A DNA stretch of 64,000 nt from Glaciecola sp048820975 (GCF_048820975.1 NZ_JBMEUF010000004.1:62001-126000); one strand, 5' to 3'; positions 46,007 to 55,749 are shown, numbered from the stretch's first letter. Numbers and translations are program-made. The notes: a model not told the origin generated them from the letters alone.

Positions 46007-47080
46007 TCAATTGCTTTGCATAACTTCAAAGATGCTGGCATTGCTGCCGTCTCCCAGAATAAATATGCGGCCGTTGGATGACTGCGTTATATCACGTAAA
46101 CGGTAACCACTTTTTGCAAAGTAAATTGATTCTTGTTGCGGTTTTTTAATGGCTTGTTCGTTGGTGAGTTTAACGCTGTGCATTTGTTGAAATTTTAAAG
46201 ACGTAACAAGTAAAGTATTGCTTAATTCAGCAAAGCGATCATTCGCATAATAAATCATGCCCGAGGGCGCAATGGAAGGCGTCCAATCAAAATCTGCCTG
46301 ACGCATATTAGGATATTCGGTGAAAGGAGAAATAAGCCCCCCAATGTAGTCTTTTCCAAAGGTAATAATAGGCCAGCCGTAATTTACACTTTTTTCAAGT
46401 AGGTTTATTTCATCGCCGCCATCAGGACCATGTTCATGCGAAAACACGCTACCATCATCTAACACCGCAAATGCTTGTGCATTTCTATGGCCTTTACTGT
46501 ATGTTGATACCACTTTATCGGGGAAAATTTGCAGTATTTTACCCAGTTGTGAGTTGTCTTTTTGTGCTTGTTCACGATAATCAAATCCATCGCCAATACT
46601 CACTAGTAAACTCGCATCCTGCAAAAAGGCAATTCGAGCGCCATAGTGTACGGGTGTATCACGTAAGTCTTCTTGTTCAAATATTGTTTCAATAAGTGTT
46701 TGTTGAGGGTTGTCGTTAACTTGCACTCGAATCACTTTTAAACCGTTTTTGGCATCACTGCCAAACGAGTACGATAAATAAATCCACTTCGTTTTTGCGT
46801 AGTCAGGGGGAAATGCAATTGCCATAAGCCCGCCTTGTCCTTTGTAATACAAATCAGGCAAATCCAAGGCATATTGCCCCAGCAATTCACCCTGTAAAGT
46901 ATAACGACGTAACGCTCCCTTTCGATTACTCACCCAAAGCTGTTGTTCTGGCGAAACCGCTATAGCCCAAGACGCCGGTAATTCATTGATTACAGGTCGC
47001 ATTATGAGCTTTGCATGTACAGGCGCAAAAATGAGTGCCAAACAACATATAAAGCTTATTCTTACAAAGCGGTGTTTCAT
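46007..47080 (-). CDS. PQQ-dependent sugar dehydrogenase family protein (YliI/Asd-like)
   Basis: This 357-residue exported protein (signal 1-23, ending VHA) is a six-bladed propeller of the soluble aldose dehydrogenase type. Characteristic stretches are HYGARIAFLQDASLLVSIGD, GHRNAQAF and the PQQ-site motif EHGPDGGDEINLL followed by NYGWP. It probably oxidises sugars in the periplasm with PQQ; no PQQ synthesis genes are in the window. ATG 47080 and TTG 47083 are adjacent start options. Confidence 0.85.
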   Translation of the reverse strand: MKHRFVRISFICCLALIFAPVHAKLIMRPVINELPASWAIAVSPEQQLWVSNRKGALRRYTLQGELLGQYALDLPDLYYKGQGGLMAIAFPPDYAKTKWIYLSYSFGSDAKNGLKVIRVQVNDNPQQTLIETIFEQEDLRDTPVHYGARIAFLQDASLLVSIGDGFDYREQAQKDNSQLGKILQIFPDKVVSTYSKGHRNAQAFAVLDDGSVFSHEHGPDGGDEINLLEKSVNYGWPIITFGKDYIGGLISPFTEYPNMRQADFDWTPSIAPSGMIYYANDRFAELSNTLLVTSLKFQQMHSVKLTNEQAIKKPQQESIYFAKSGYRLRDITQSSNGRIFILGDGSNASIFEVMQSN

Positions 47081-47157
47081 CAAACGCTTGCTCCAAGGAT
47101 AAAAGTCAGTCTACTATAGACGCTAATTAGCACTACAATAACACAAGCATAAATGAA

Positions 47158-47613
47158 ATGAATAAAATCCCTAAGTTACTGTTACATTTCGCTATTTCAG
47201 CTTTAATCTGTGCAGTCATAGCCTGCTTGTTTCATACTCAAATGGTACTTTTAGAATTACAAAAGCTAGATGTGGCTATTTCTTTAACCGATCGTTTATC
47301 TATGTCATTGCAAGATTTAGCGGGGCTATTACCTACCTATGGTGCCATAGTATGTCTAGGTTTATCGATTGCGTTTACCTGCGCATGGCTACTGCGCAAG
47401 TTCACGCGCTTTCGTAGCTTTTATTTATATAGCTTTGCAGGAGCAAGTGCCATGCTCGTGATATTACTCGCAATGCAGCCAATTATGAACATCACCTTTT
47501 TAGCTGGCGCCCGTTCGTTTTTTGGAATAAGTTTACAAGTATTAGCCGGGCTTATAGGCGGCTTATGCTTTACGCATTTTCGAAAAACACAGCATCAGTG
47601 GCGCCGCAAATAA
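47158..47613 (+). CDS. Four-helix membrane protein, unknown function
   Basis: This 151-residue protein has four predicted membrane helices (about 7-27, 58-80, 88-108 and 122-140) and a short basic tail. I recognise no family. It diverges from the PQQ dehydrogenase gene with about 77 bases between. No clear ribosome site is visible before ATG 47158, though base composition and helix pattern look like real coding sequence. Confidence 0.7.
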   Translation: MNKIPKLLLHFAISALICAVIACLFHTQMVLLELQKLDVAISLTDRLSMSLQDLAGLLPTYGAIVCLGLSIAFTCAWLLRKFTRFRSFYLYSFAGASAMLVILLAMQPIMNITFLAGARSFFGISLQVLAGLIGGLCFTHFRKTQHQWRRK

Positions 47614-47786
47614 AGTACTTTAATTAGCCGAGTGCGGCAATTTTATAAATTATTCATCATTTTGATAGCACAAGCATCATAAGTTTGATGATCTTAAAAT
47701 GTAAAATAGGTGTTAAAAGATATTTTTCTATGCTTATATTTAACTCATTGACTTAAGCAAATAAGATATGAAGGATACCTTTTGAA

Positions 47787-49358
47787 ATGCAAAGATCACA
47801 ACTGATCCCTACTCACATCCACAGCCTAGCTGACTATATTGAAGAAACGTTCAAAAAATACGCTAATCGCCCTGCATATAATGCATTGGGGCAAACTAAA
47901 ACCTTCGCCGAAATTGACGAGCTATCGGCTAAGTTCGCAAATTATTTACTAGAAAACACCGATTTAGCGCCCGGTGATAGGATTGCAATTCAGCTTCCTA
48001 ATTTAATACAACATCCTATTGCTGTTTATGGTGCTTTGCGCGCAGGCTTAATAGTGGTGAACACCAATCCGCTATATACATCGTCTGAAATGCAGCATCA
48101 GTTTAAAGATTCCGGCGCGAAGGCCTTGGTTATATTGGCTGACTTTTTACCTAAATATGAAAGCATCAAAGATTCTGTAGATGTGGCGAGTGTTATAGTG
48201 ACTTCCCCTACCCAATTACTGACCAATGAGGTAATTACGGGTACCGATTACCCTTGCTATGCACATATATTTGATTCGGTTTCATCGTGTAATGTTCCTC
48301 AGCGTCCGGCAACTAAAATTGATGAAGCATGCATTTTGCAATATACAGGGGGAACAACTGGTGTATCGAAAGGGGCCGAGTTAAGCCATTTAAATGTACT
48401 GGCCAACAGCTTACAAATGTTGGACCGATTAGGCCCCAAAATAGAAGAAGGAAATGAAATAGTAGTATGCCCCTTGCCGCTTTATCATATATATGCATTT
48501 ACTGTATGTATGATGACCTTCTTTGCAAAAGGCGCTTTAGTTGTTTTAATACCAAATCCTCGTGATATGGATAGTTTTGTTGATACTTTGGAACAACATA
48601 AATTTACCTCCTTTGCAGGTATCAACACCTTGTTTATGGGTTTATGCCAACATCCTAAATTCAAACAATTGGATTTCAGCCAATTAAAATTAACCATGTC
48701 AGGTGGAACAGCGTTAACCTCGTCGGCAGCTGAGTTATGGGAAAATACTACGGGATGTTCTGTAACCGAAGGTTATGGTTTATCTGAAACAGCGCCTGTT
48801 CTTTCGTTTAATATTCCCAAAGAAGAAATTTTTGGCACCGTTGGTTATCCACTAACCGAAACCGATATTCAACTTCTTGATAATAACGATGAACCTGTTG
48901 AAGATGGTAAAGAAGGGCAAATTGCGGCTAGCGGCCCGCAAGTAATGAACGGCTATTGGAATCGGCCTGATGAAACAGCCAAGGTTATGACTAAAAATGG
49001 TTACTTTAAAACCGGCGATGTAGGTATTAGAACGGCAGAAGGCTGTATCAAAATAGTAGACCGGTTAAAAGACTTGATTATAGTTTCTGGCTTTAATGTG
49101 TATCCTAATGAAATAGAGGATGTACTGGCTAAACACCCAAATATTCTTGAAGCCGCTGTTATAGGCAAGCCTGACGACAAAAGCCAGGAAAGAGTTTGTG
49201 CTTATGTAACGGTGAGTTCGCCAGTTACAGAAGGCGATTTAATAGCTCACTGTAAAGAGTTTTTGACCGGCTATAAGATTCCTAAGGAATTTCATGTAAT
49301 AGACGAACTGCCTAAATCAACGGTGGGTAAAATACTGCGACGGGAGCTGCGCAACTAA
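47787..49358 (+). CDS. fadD: Long-chain-fatty-acid-CoA ligase (FadD-like)
   Basis: The 523-residue enzyme activates fatty acids with ATP and CoA. The AMP-binding P-loop is YTGGTTGVSKGAELSH; further motifs are EGYGLSETAPVLSFN, FKTGDVG and IIVSGFNVYPNEIEDVL (fatty-acyl-CoA synthetase signature), and the C-terminal lysine in PKSTVGKILRRELR. Marine relatives carry several paralogues, so the physiological substrate is uncertain. It is transcribed alone. Confidence 0.88.
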   Translation: MQRSQLIPTHIHSLADYIEETFKKYANRPAYNALGQTKTFAEIDELSAKFANYLLENTDLAPGDRIAIQLPNLIQHPIAVYGALRAGLIVVNTNPLYTSSEMQHQFKDSGAKALVILADFLPKYESIKDSVDVASVIVTSPTQLLTNEVITGTDYPCYAHIFDSVSSCNVPQRPATKIDEACILQYTGGTTGVSKGAELSHLNVLANSLQMLDRLGPKIEEGNEIVVCPLPLYHIYAFTVCMMTFFAKGALVVLIPNPRDMDSFVDTLEQHKFTSFAGINTLFMGLCQHPKFKQLDFSQLKLTMSGGTALTSSAAELWENTTGCSVTEGYGLSETAPVLSFNIPKEEIFGTVGYPLTETDIQLLDNNDEPVEDGKEGQIAASGPQVMNGYWNRPDETAKVMTKNGYFKTGDVGIRTAEGCIKIVDRLKDLIIVSGFNVYPNEIEDVLAKHPNILEAAVIGKPDDKSQERVCAYVTVSSPVTEGDLIAHCKEFLTGYKIPKEFHVIDELPKSTVGKILRRELRN

Positions 49359-49384
49359 TTTTATTGAGTATGTAAATGCCCCTT

Positions 49385-49419
49385 AAAAAAACTGCGCAAA
49401 TTAAATGCGCAGTTTTTGT
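49385..49419. terminator. Rho-independent terminator after the acyl-CoA ligase gene
   Basis: AAAAAACTGCGCA / TGCGCAGTTTTT pair over about 12 bp with loop AATTAAA, ending in a T run. It is symmetrical enough to act both ways. Confidence 0.88.
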
Positions 49420-49484
49420 TTATACTCAACACAGTTAAGGCTACACTTCTAGTCAATATTAATCGCTCTTAATCTTCTTCCCAT

Positions 49485-50435
49485 ATGTCTAATGAACTAA
49501 ACTTTTTAAGCTTTGCCGCTGAGGTAATTGGGCCCGTTATTTTAATGCTCGCATTCGGATATGGCTTATATAAATACGGTACGTTGAATGACGAATTTAT
49601 AGAGCGTGCATCAAGGCTAGTATTTAATTTAGCATTACCTGCGCTATTATTTTCAAGCATTAGCAGTAGTTCGGTGGCTCAATTAAGCGATGCTACGGTT
49701 ATCTCGGTAGGATTCATTGGTACTCTTGGCGTATTTGCCATGCTGTTGTTTACGGTTCCCTACCTTGTTAAACAAAAAGCAGATCGCGGCGTAGTTATTC
49801 AAGGTGCTTTTCGCTCTAACATGGGCATAATTGGTTTGGCCTACTGTGCGAACGCTTATGGCCCGGAAGGTTTGGCTTACGCATCGGTTTATATGGGCGG
49901 CTTAACTATTTTATACAATGTGTTGTCAGTGGTTGCGCTTAATGTTTATCAAGATAAGCAAACTTCTTGGAGCAAAATTACAAAAGACATTTTGACTAAC
50001 CCTATTATTATATCAATAGTACTAGGCTTACTAGTGTCAATTCTGCAAGTGCCTATACCGGCAATAATGAGTAACAGTGTAGAATATTTCGCACAGCTCA
50101 CACTACCGCTAGCTCTATTGTGCGCGGGCGCGGCGCTTCGCTTTTCCACAATGAAAGCTAATGGCATATCTGCAGTTTTAAGTATAACGGTTAAATGCAT
50201 TGTGTACCCATTTGTGCTAGTACTCTTGGCTTTGCAGTTGGGTGTATCAGGCATGCCCTTAATGGTTATATACTTAATGGCTGTGTCCCCTACTGCAGCG
50301 GCCAGCTACGTTATGGTTCGCAAAATAGGGGGCAATCATGGGCTAGCGGCGCAAATTATTGCTATTAGTACCGTACTCTCGGTACCCATTACTTTGTTAG
50401 GCTATGGTTTTATTTATCCGTATATTTATACTTAA
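49485..50435 (+). CDS. AEC family transporter
   Basis: This 316-residue protein has about ten hydrophobic helices in two five-helix halves and belongs to the auxin efflux carrier/bile-acid-sodium-symporter-like superfamily (GPVILMLAFGYGLYKYG, NLALPALLFSSI, LLCAGAALRFS, VSPTAAASYVMV). Bacterial members export or import small carboxylates such as malate; the substrate here is unknown. Confidence 0.88.
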   Translation: MSNELNFLSFAAEVIGPVILMLAFGYGLYKYGTLNDEFIERASRLVFNLALPALLFSSISSSSVAQLSDATVISVGFIGTLGVFAMLLFTVPYLVKQKADRGVVIQGAFRSNMGIIGLAYCANAYGPEGLAYASVYMGGLTILYNVLSVVALNVYQDKQTSWSKITKDILTNPIIISIVLGLLVSILQVPIPAIMSNSVEYFAQLTLPLALLCAGAALRFSTMKANGISAVLSITVKCIVYPFVLVLLALQLGVSGMPLMVIYLMAVSPTAAASYVMVRKIGGNHGLAAQIIAISTVLSVPITLLGYGFIYPYIYT

Positions 50436-50465
50436 GCTTTTGCAGTTTTATAAAATGGAGAATGC

Positions 50466-51059
50466 TTGAACTACCTTGCCCATATTCACCTAGCTCATTT
50501 ATCTGGTACTAGTAAGCTGGGTAACTTTTTAGGAGACTTCGTAAAAGGAACAAATCTACAAGCCTTACCGATACACATACAGCAAGGTATTTTTTTACAT
50601 CGCAAAATAGATTCATTCACCGACTCACACCCTGATATCAAAGCGCTTAAAGCAAGTATGCCTAATGAATTGCGACGTATGGCTGGTGTAATTATAGATA
50701 TTTATTTTGATCATCTTTTAAGTGTTCAATGGCATCAATACACAAAGGGTTCACAACAATCAATATTGAATGGATTTTATGAAGAGTTAGCAACGCAGGA
50801 CATAACTATTAGTCCGCACTTCGATGGAGTGAAGCGTGGTCTGCTAGAATATAAGTGGTTAGGTGATTATATTAATCAGGATGCTTATTTAAGGGCATAC
50901 AAGAGTATTGAGCAGCGCTTAAAATACAAAATTGTGTTTGCTGACCATGCTTTTGAGTATGTAGGCGAAAATAGGGAGCGAATAAAAACGAGCTTTGACG
51001 CATTCTATCCTAGCCTAGTAAATTTTACGCTAGCGCTTAGTAAGCAATTTGACCGCTGA
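50466..51059 (+). CDS. acpH: Acyl carrier protein phosphodiesterase AcpH
   Basis: AcpH (197 aa) removes 4'-phosphopantetheine from holo-ACP, the reverse of AcpS, which is also in this window. MNYLAHIHLAHLSGTSKLGN, LGDFVKG, FLHRKIDSFTDSHP and IIDIYFDHLL supply its metal-binding histidines and aspartates (HD-like fold). TTG 50466 is the start, five bases after GGAG; there is no ATG near the conserved MNYLAH. Confidence 0.93.
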   Translation: MNYLAHIHLAHLSGTSKLGNFLGDFVKGTNLQALPIHIQQGIFLHRKIDSFTDSHPDIKALKASMPNELRRMAGVIIDIYFDHLLSVQWHQYTKGSQQSILNGFYEELATQDITISPHFDGVKRGLLEYKWLGDYINQDAYLRAYKSIEQRLKYKIVFADHAFEYVGENRERIKTSFDAFYPSLVNFTLALSKQFDR

Positions 51060-51098
51060 AACATCAGTACCAGCGGCCAGTATGGTAAAGAGCTTTGC

Positions 51099-51296
51099 TT
51101 AGTGTTTATTTAAGAAATCATCTACTTCGCGCTCAGCCTCGTCTTTGGTTTTACCGTACTTTTGCTGCAACTTACCTACAAGTTCAGTTCGGTTACCTTC
51201 AATTTGGTCAAGTTCGTCATTAGTAAGCTCGCCCCATTGCTGTTGGGCTTTGCCTTTTAATTCTTTCCAATTGCCTTCGATTCTATCTTTATTCAT
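51099..51296 (-). CDS. CsbD family stress-response protein
   Basis: A 65-residue hydrophilic protein: MNKDRIEGNWKELKGKAQQQ and LTNDELDQIEGNRTELVGKL are the two CsbD (YjbJ-type) halves. Such proteins are abundant in stress and stationary phase, with no known molecular role. GAGGAG precedes ATG 51296; a longer frame from 51350 is unlikely. Confidence 0.93.
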   Translation of the reverse strand: MNKDRIEGNWKELKGKAQQQWGELTNDELDQIEGNRTELVGKLQQKYGKTKDEAEREVDDFLNKH

Positions 51297-51459
51297 TACA
51301 TTCTCCTCAGTTAAATTACGATAAGTGTTGTAACTACTCACAGTAGCCACGACATCCGTGATTCCAAACCGTCGTACTTACTAGTAGCAAAGCACGTACC
51401 AGTATCTGCCAAAGAGAAATTGTACATAATAGCGTTTCAAAACAGAGGCATACGAAATG

Positions 51460-51498
51460 CAGTGATGCATTAACAACTATGAGCTGCACGCATCACTG
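51460..51498 (-). repeat. Inverted repeat downstream of the S9 peptidase gene
   Basis: CAGTGATGC (51460-51468) and GCATCACTG (51490-51498) form a perfect 9-bp stem with a 21-base loop, 29 bases after the peptidase stop. No strong T run follows on the minus strand, so it could be a 3' mRNA structure or weak terminator. Confidence 0.5.
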
Positions 51499-51526
51499 TA
51501 ATATTGAAGCTTAGCAAGTGTAATAT

Positions 51527-53620
51527 TTACTCGCTTTCATCTTTTTTAGTATCGTACATGTTAAACCAAGCCATAATGTTGTCAGTCTTAGCAATTAGCC
51601 GGCTAGGACGCGATGCTATATAGTGAGGAGATAGGGGAACACGAATAAGTGCGGTATCAACCTTATTCATTTTAAGCGCGGTATAAAACTGCTCCGCTTC
51701 CCAAGCTGGTGTGCGGTAATCTTCTTCACCCACCATTACCAAGGTAGGCGTTTCAATTTTATCAACATAGCTAATAGGTGATAGCTTCAAAAATGCTTCT
51801 GGATTTGACCAAGGATCAGCGCGTATCCAATGCCGACGCACGTATTGTGCAATATCGCCAGCTAAGGCCATTGTCATCCAGTTGATAACCGGCTTAATGG
51901 AAGCTGCCGCGGCAAAACGGTTTGTTTTCGTGACTATCCAAGCGGTTAAAATGCCGCCGCCTGAACCACCGGTCACAAATAGACGGTCAGGGTCTACGTA
52001 TTTTCTCGCTATTACTTCATCAACTACACTCATTAAATCGTTATAATCATAGCCCGGATAATTAAGGTCAATGCCTTGCGCAAAATCTTCTCCGTATCCG
52101 GTAGAGCCCCTAGGATTAGACCAAACGGTTACATAGCCTTCTGCAGCAAAACGCTGGACTTCTGCACTAAACGTTGGCCCATACATAGTATGCGGACCAC
52201 CATGAATTTCTAAAATCATTGGATAACTTGCATCAGCTTTAAAATCAGGAGGAAAAGCCACCCAAGCTTCAATTTCTAGGCCGTCATGGCTTGATTTAAC
52301 CTTTATTTCTTCTACTTTCGCTATATCCAAATAGGGCAATACATCACTGTTTAAGTCCGTCAAAATGCGTTCTTTTTTACCTGATATATTGGCAATCGCT
52401 ACTTCCGATGGTTTGGTAGTGAAACCTTTTGTATACGCAATCTGTGCTGATCTCCCAGCACTTACAGAATAACTGCCAGACGCATACGGACGACCAATAG
52501 ACTCTCCGCCAATATTAGTGAGAAGTTTACTCACCTTTCCAGATAGGCTTACTTTAATAAGTGAAAGTAAGCCATGGTCTTGCGTAAGCGCTAGTATGTA
52601 CTTACTATCAGACGTCCAACTAATTGATTCGAATGTCCCTTCAAAGTCTTCAGCCAGAATTTTTTGTTCTTCACCGTTTCGCTTCATTAGGTATAAATCG
52701 CTTTGCTGGTATGACATTACTTTATCGTCAAAGCCAGTATAAGCAATCATTTTTCCATCAGGGGAAACGACTGGGCTATTGTCTGGGCCATCACGTGTAG
52801 TAAGTGCTTTTATTGAAAAGTCAGAAAGTTTTAATGCGTATATTTCACTTTCAATAGGATCTAAGTCACTATCTTCAGCTAAGTTTCCTGTTACCAATAA
52901 AGTGTCAGGGTCAAGCCACTCTGGATTAGAAAGGCTTGTTTCTTCAAAACTGACTTGGCGAGGTGTGCCGCCACCTATGGGAAGGGTAAAAACTTGGTTC
53001 GCGCCTTCTTTTAAATACCCTGCTCCATCAAATCGAAAAACCAAGTTATCAATCACATTAACAGGTGGATTCCACTTTGCTCCTTCAGGTGGCGACATAG
53101 GTTTAGCAAATGATGGCGTTTTAGAAGCTACAAACATGTTAAATGCAATCATGCTGCCATCTTTAGACCACGATATATTTGAGGGGCTTGCTTGTAGTTG
53201 CGCTAAAGAAAAGCTATTTCCAGAATCAACATACATGAGGCGAATTTCAGACTGTCCATTATTACTTGTTGTGAACAAAATCTTAGAACCATCAGGTGAC
53301 CAACTCGCACTATTTGCTGAAAAATTAGGGGCCAGAGGCCTTTGTTCACCGGTTTTAGTATCTATTATCCAAAGTGAACCTTTGTCTAAATCTTTCATTA
53401 TATCCATACTATGGCGCACATATACTATGTGTTTACCATCAGGAGATATTTGTGGACTTGTTGCGTACTCTAGATCAAATACTCGTTCAGCTGTGAATCG
53501 CTTTGAAGGTATATCTTGAGCGTGGCTAAAGCTTAAGGATAATAGCGATGCGCTAAGAAGAAGTGCACCAAATATTAATCCATTGCGCTTAGTACCACGG
53601 ATTTTCTGTGTCGTTTTCAT
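51527..53620 (-). CDS. S9 family (prolyl oligopeptidase-type) peptidase, exported
   Basis: This 697-residue serine peptidase has a Sec signal (1-34), a TolB/WD40-like propeller (about 40-400) and an alpha/beta-hydrolase domain (about 430-690). EIHGGPHTMYGP precedes the catalytic serine in GGSGGG; aspartate (GEEDYRTP) and histidine (LSPHYIASRPSR) follow. It resembles acylaminoacyl-peptidases and dipeptidyl peptidases that digest oligopeptides in the periplasm of marine bacteria. AGGA precedes the ATG. Confidence 0.92.
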   Translation of the reverse strand: MKTTQKIRGTKRNGLIFGALLLSASLLSLSFSHAQDIPSKRFTAERVFDLEYATSPQISPDGKHIVYVRHSMDIMKDLDKGSLWIIDTKTGEQRPLAPNFSANSASWSPDGSKILFTTSNNGQSEIRLMYVDSGNSFSLAQLQASPSNISWSKDGSMIAFNMFVASKTPSFAKPMSPPEGAKWNPPVNVIDNLVFRFDGAGYLKEGANQVFTLPIGGGTPRQVSFEETSLSNPEWLDPDTLLVTGNLAEDSDLDPIESEIYALKLSDFSIKALTTRDGPDNSPVVSPDGKMIAYTGFDDKVMSYQQSDLYLMKRNGEEQKILAEDFEGTFESISWTSDSKYILALTQDHGLLSLIKVSLSGKVSKLLTNIGGESIGRPYASGSYSVSAGRSAQIAYTKGFTTKPSEVAIANISGKKERILTDLNSDVLPYLDIAKVEEIKVKSSHDGLEIEAWVAFPPDFKADASYPMILEIHGGPHTMYGPTFSAEVQRFAAEGYVTVWSNPRGSTGYGEDFAQGIDLNYPGYDYNDLMSVVDEVIARKYVDPDRLFVTGGSGGGILTAWIVTKTNRFAAAASIKPVINWMTMALAGDIAQYVRRHWIRADPWSNPEAFLKLSPISYVDKIETPTLVMVGEEDYRTPAWEAEQFYTALKMNKVDTALIRVPLSPHYIASRPSRLIAKTDNIMAWFNMYDTKKDESE

Positions 53621-53713
53621 TATTACGTCCTGTGAAGGGTGGCTTTATTTATTGTTATGTAAACTAATATTTATGAATAATTACTTTGCTAATAGCAAAG
53701 GGCGCCATTGATT

Positions 53714-53956
53714 TTAAGCTTGCAAAAACCACACAATGACTGAAACAAGCGCAATGTAAAACAGTATCCCCGTTAAGTAAGGAATATACCAAGCGCGTTT
53801 GTGTAATTTTTTAGCGGCTTTATATTCGTTAAGCGCAAATATTTGATATTTTAAATAGCCAAAACTTAAGCTTTTTAATACTGCAACGCCAGTAATATAG
53901 ATAAAGAAATCTACAGCTAATGCTGTAATTAAGGCGGGAAATAATTCGAGAAGCAT
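53714..53956 (-). CDS. Small membrane protein, unknown function
   Basis: An 80-residue protein with two predicted helices (about 5-30 and 57-78) flanking a basic, helical middle (NEYKAAKKLHKRAW). I recognise no family. It lies between the tuf terminator and the S9 peptidase on the same strand as both. Codon use and a normal ATG support it, but evidence is modest. Confidence 0.6.
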   Translation of the reverse strand: MLLELFPALITALAVDFFIYITGVAVLKSLSFGYLKYQIFALNEYKAAKKLHKRAWYIPYLTGILFYIALVSVIVWFLQA

Positions 53957-54056
53957 GTGAGTATCAATCTCTTATAGATGGATTGTTTTTTATCTTAGTC
54001 GGTTTTATCGAAAGCGGCAAGCGGTGTTATGAAATTGAAACGTGAATGAAAGGCAT

Positions 54057-54086
54057 AAAAAAAGCCGCTCATTGAGCGGCTTTTTA
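54057..54086 (-). terminator. Rho-independent terminator after tuf
   Basis: A 10-bp perfect stem AAAGCCGCTC/GAGCGGCTTT with a 3-base loop and T run on the minus strand, 18 bases after the tuf stop. Confidence 0.92.
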
Positions 54087-54103
54087 AAATTACTTGACTA
54101 AAA

Positions 54104-55288
54104 TTAGTCTAAGATTTTAGCAACAACACCAGCACCTACGGTACGGCCACCTTCACGGATAGCGAAGCGTAAACCTTCGTCCATCGCGATTGGTGCAATA
54201 AGCTCTACTACGAACTTAAGGTTATCACCTGGCATTACCATCTCTACGCCTTCTGGAAGCTCTACAGCGCCAGTTACGTCAGTTGTACGGAAGTAGAACT
54301 GTGGACGATAGCCTTTGAAGAATGGAGTGTGACGTCCGCCTTCATCTTTGCTTAGTACGTATACTTCAGCTTCAAATTTAGTGTGTGGGTTGATTGAACC
54401 AGGCTTAGCTAGTACTTGACCACGTTCAACGTCTTCACGCTTAGTACCACGTAGTAGAACACCAACGTTCTCACCAGCGCGACCTTCGTCTAGAAGTTTA
54501 CGGAACATTTCAACACCAGTACAAGTAGTCTTAACCGTATCTTTAATACCTACGATTTCAACTTCTTCACCTACTTTAACAATACCTTGCTCAACACGAC
54601 CTGTTACAACAGTACCACGGCCTGAAATTGAGAATACATCTTCAATTGGAAGGATGAATGGCTTGTCGATGTCACGCTCTGGCGTTGGGATGTATGTGTC
54701 TAGGGCTTCGCCTAGCTCAACAATTTTAGCTTCCCATTCCGCTTCGCCTTCTAGGGCTTTAAGCGCTGAACCTTGGATTACTGGTAAGTCGTCACCAGGG
54801 AATTCGTATTCAGTTAGAAGTTCACGAACTTCCATTTCTACCAATTCTAGTAATTCTTCGTCGTCTACCATGTCACATTTGTTCATGAATACGATCATGT
54901 AAGGAATACCAACCTGGCGACCTAACAAGATGTGCTCACGTGTTTGTGGCATAGGACCATCTGTAGCAGCTACTACTAAGATACCGCCGTCCATTTGAGC
55001 TGCACCAGTAATCATGTTTTTAACATAATCGGCGTGTCCAGGACAATCTACGTGTGCGTAGTGACGTGTTGGGGTGTCATATTCAACGTGAGAAGTTGCG
55101 ATTGTGATACCACGCTCGCGCTCTTCTGGAGCGTTATCGATTTGATCAAACGCTTGCGCTGCACCGCCGTAAGTCTTTGCTAGAACTGTAGTGATTGCTG
55201 CTGTTAGCGTCGTTTTACCGTGGTCAACGTGGCCAATAGTACCAACGTTTACATGCGGTTTCGTACGTTCAAACTTTTCTTTTGCCAT
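54104..55288 (-). CDS. tuf: Elongation factor Tu
   Basis: EF-Tu (394 aa) delivers aminoacyl-tRNA to the ribosome. G-domain motifs are GHVDHGKTT, DCPGHADYVK and NKCDM; domains 2 and 3 are complete. It follows the Thr-Tyr-Gly-Thr tRNA genes, the tufB arrangement of E. coli, so this is the tufB-type copy. A second copy elsewhere is likely but not visible here. AGGAAAAGATA precedes the ATG. Confidence 0.99.
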   Translation of the reverse strand: MAKEKFERTKPHVNVGTIGHVDHGKTTLTAAITTVLAKTYGGAAQAFDQIDNAPEERERGITIATSHVEYDTPTRHYAHVDCPGHADYVKNMITGAAQMDGGILVVAATDGPMPQTREHILLGRQVGIPYMIVFMNKCDMVDDEELLELVEMEVRELLTEYEFPGDDLPVIQGSALKALEGEAEWEAKIVELGEALDTYIPTPERDIDKPFILPIEDVFSISGRGTVVTGRVEQGIVKVGEEVEIVGIKDTVKTTCTGVEMFRKLLDEGRAGENVGVLLRGTKREDVERGQVLAKPGSINPHTKFEAEVYVLSKDEGGRHTPFFKGYRPQFYFRTTDVTGAVELPEGVEMVMPGDNLKFVVELIAPIAMDEGLRFAIREGGRTVGAGVVAKILD

Positions 55289-55335
55289 TATCTTTTCCTA
55301 GCAAAGTTAATAAATTATAAAGAAGTGTCAAAGAA

Positions 55336-55411
55336 TGGTGCTGATAGGCAGATTCGAACTGCCGACCTCACCCTTACCAAGGGTGCGCTCTACCAACTGA
55401 GCCATATCAGC
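55336..55411 (-). tRNA. thrT: tRNA-Thr (anticodon GGT)
   Basis: A 76-base tRNA including encoded CCA. Acceptor GCTGATA/TATCAGC, anticodon stem ACCC/GGGT around loop TTGGTAA, and T-arm GTTCGAATC are all present. It is last of four tRNAs before tuf. Confidence 0.97.
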
Positions 55412-55415
55412 AACG

Positions 55416-55490
<75 letters not shown>

Positions 55491-55530
55491 ATTCCCGAAA
55501 ATTCTCTGAACACCTTCTTTTTCAAAAAAG

Positions 55531-55615
55531 TGGTGGAGGGGGCAGGATTCGAACCTGCGAAGGCTGAGCCGGCAGATTTACAGTCTGCTCCCGTTGACCG
55601 CTTGGGTACCCCTCC
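55531..55615 (-). tRNA. tyrU: tRNA-Tyr (anticodon GTA)
   Basis: An 85-base class II tRNA with long variable arm and encoded CCA. Acceptor GGAGGGG/CCCCTCC, anticodon loop CTGTAAA within CAGA/TCTG. It matches tyrU in the E. coli tRNA-tufB operon. Confidence 0.97.
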
Positions 55616-55624
55616 AGAGATTGA

Positions 55625-55700
<76 letters not shown>

Positions 55701-55712
55701 ACTGCATCAAGT

Positions 55713-55749
55713 GGGTGCGGATATTAGAGGAAGAATTAGATTCCTGCAA
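55713..55749 (-). promoter_or_regulatory. Promoter of the tRNA-tuf operon, stringent type
   Basis: On the minus strand TTGCAG (55744-55749), a 17-base spacer and TATT-type -10 TAATAT (55721-55726) are followed by the GC-rich discriminator CCGCACCC (55713-55720), just before the first tRNA. Upstream A/T tracts (about 55760-55795) could act as an UP element. This layout is typical of ppGpp/DksA-inhibited stable-RNA promoters. Confidence 0.85.

Noticed and set aside
52779..53519. 246-codon plus-strand frame
   Set aside because: Antisense to the propeller region of the S9 peptidase, with no motifs or ribosome site.
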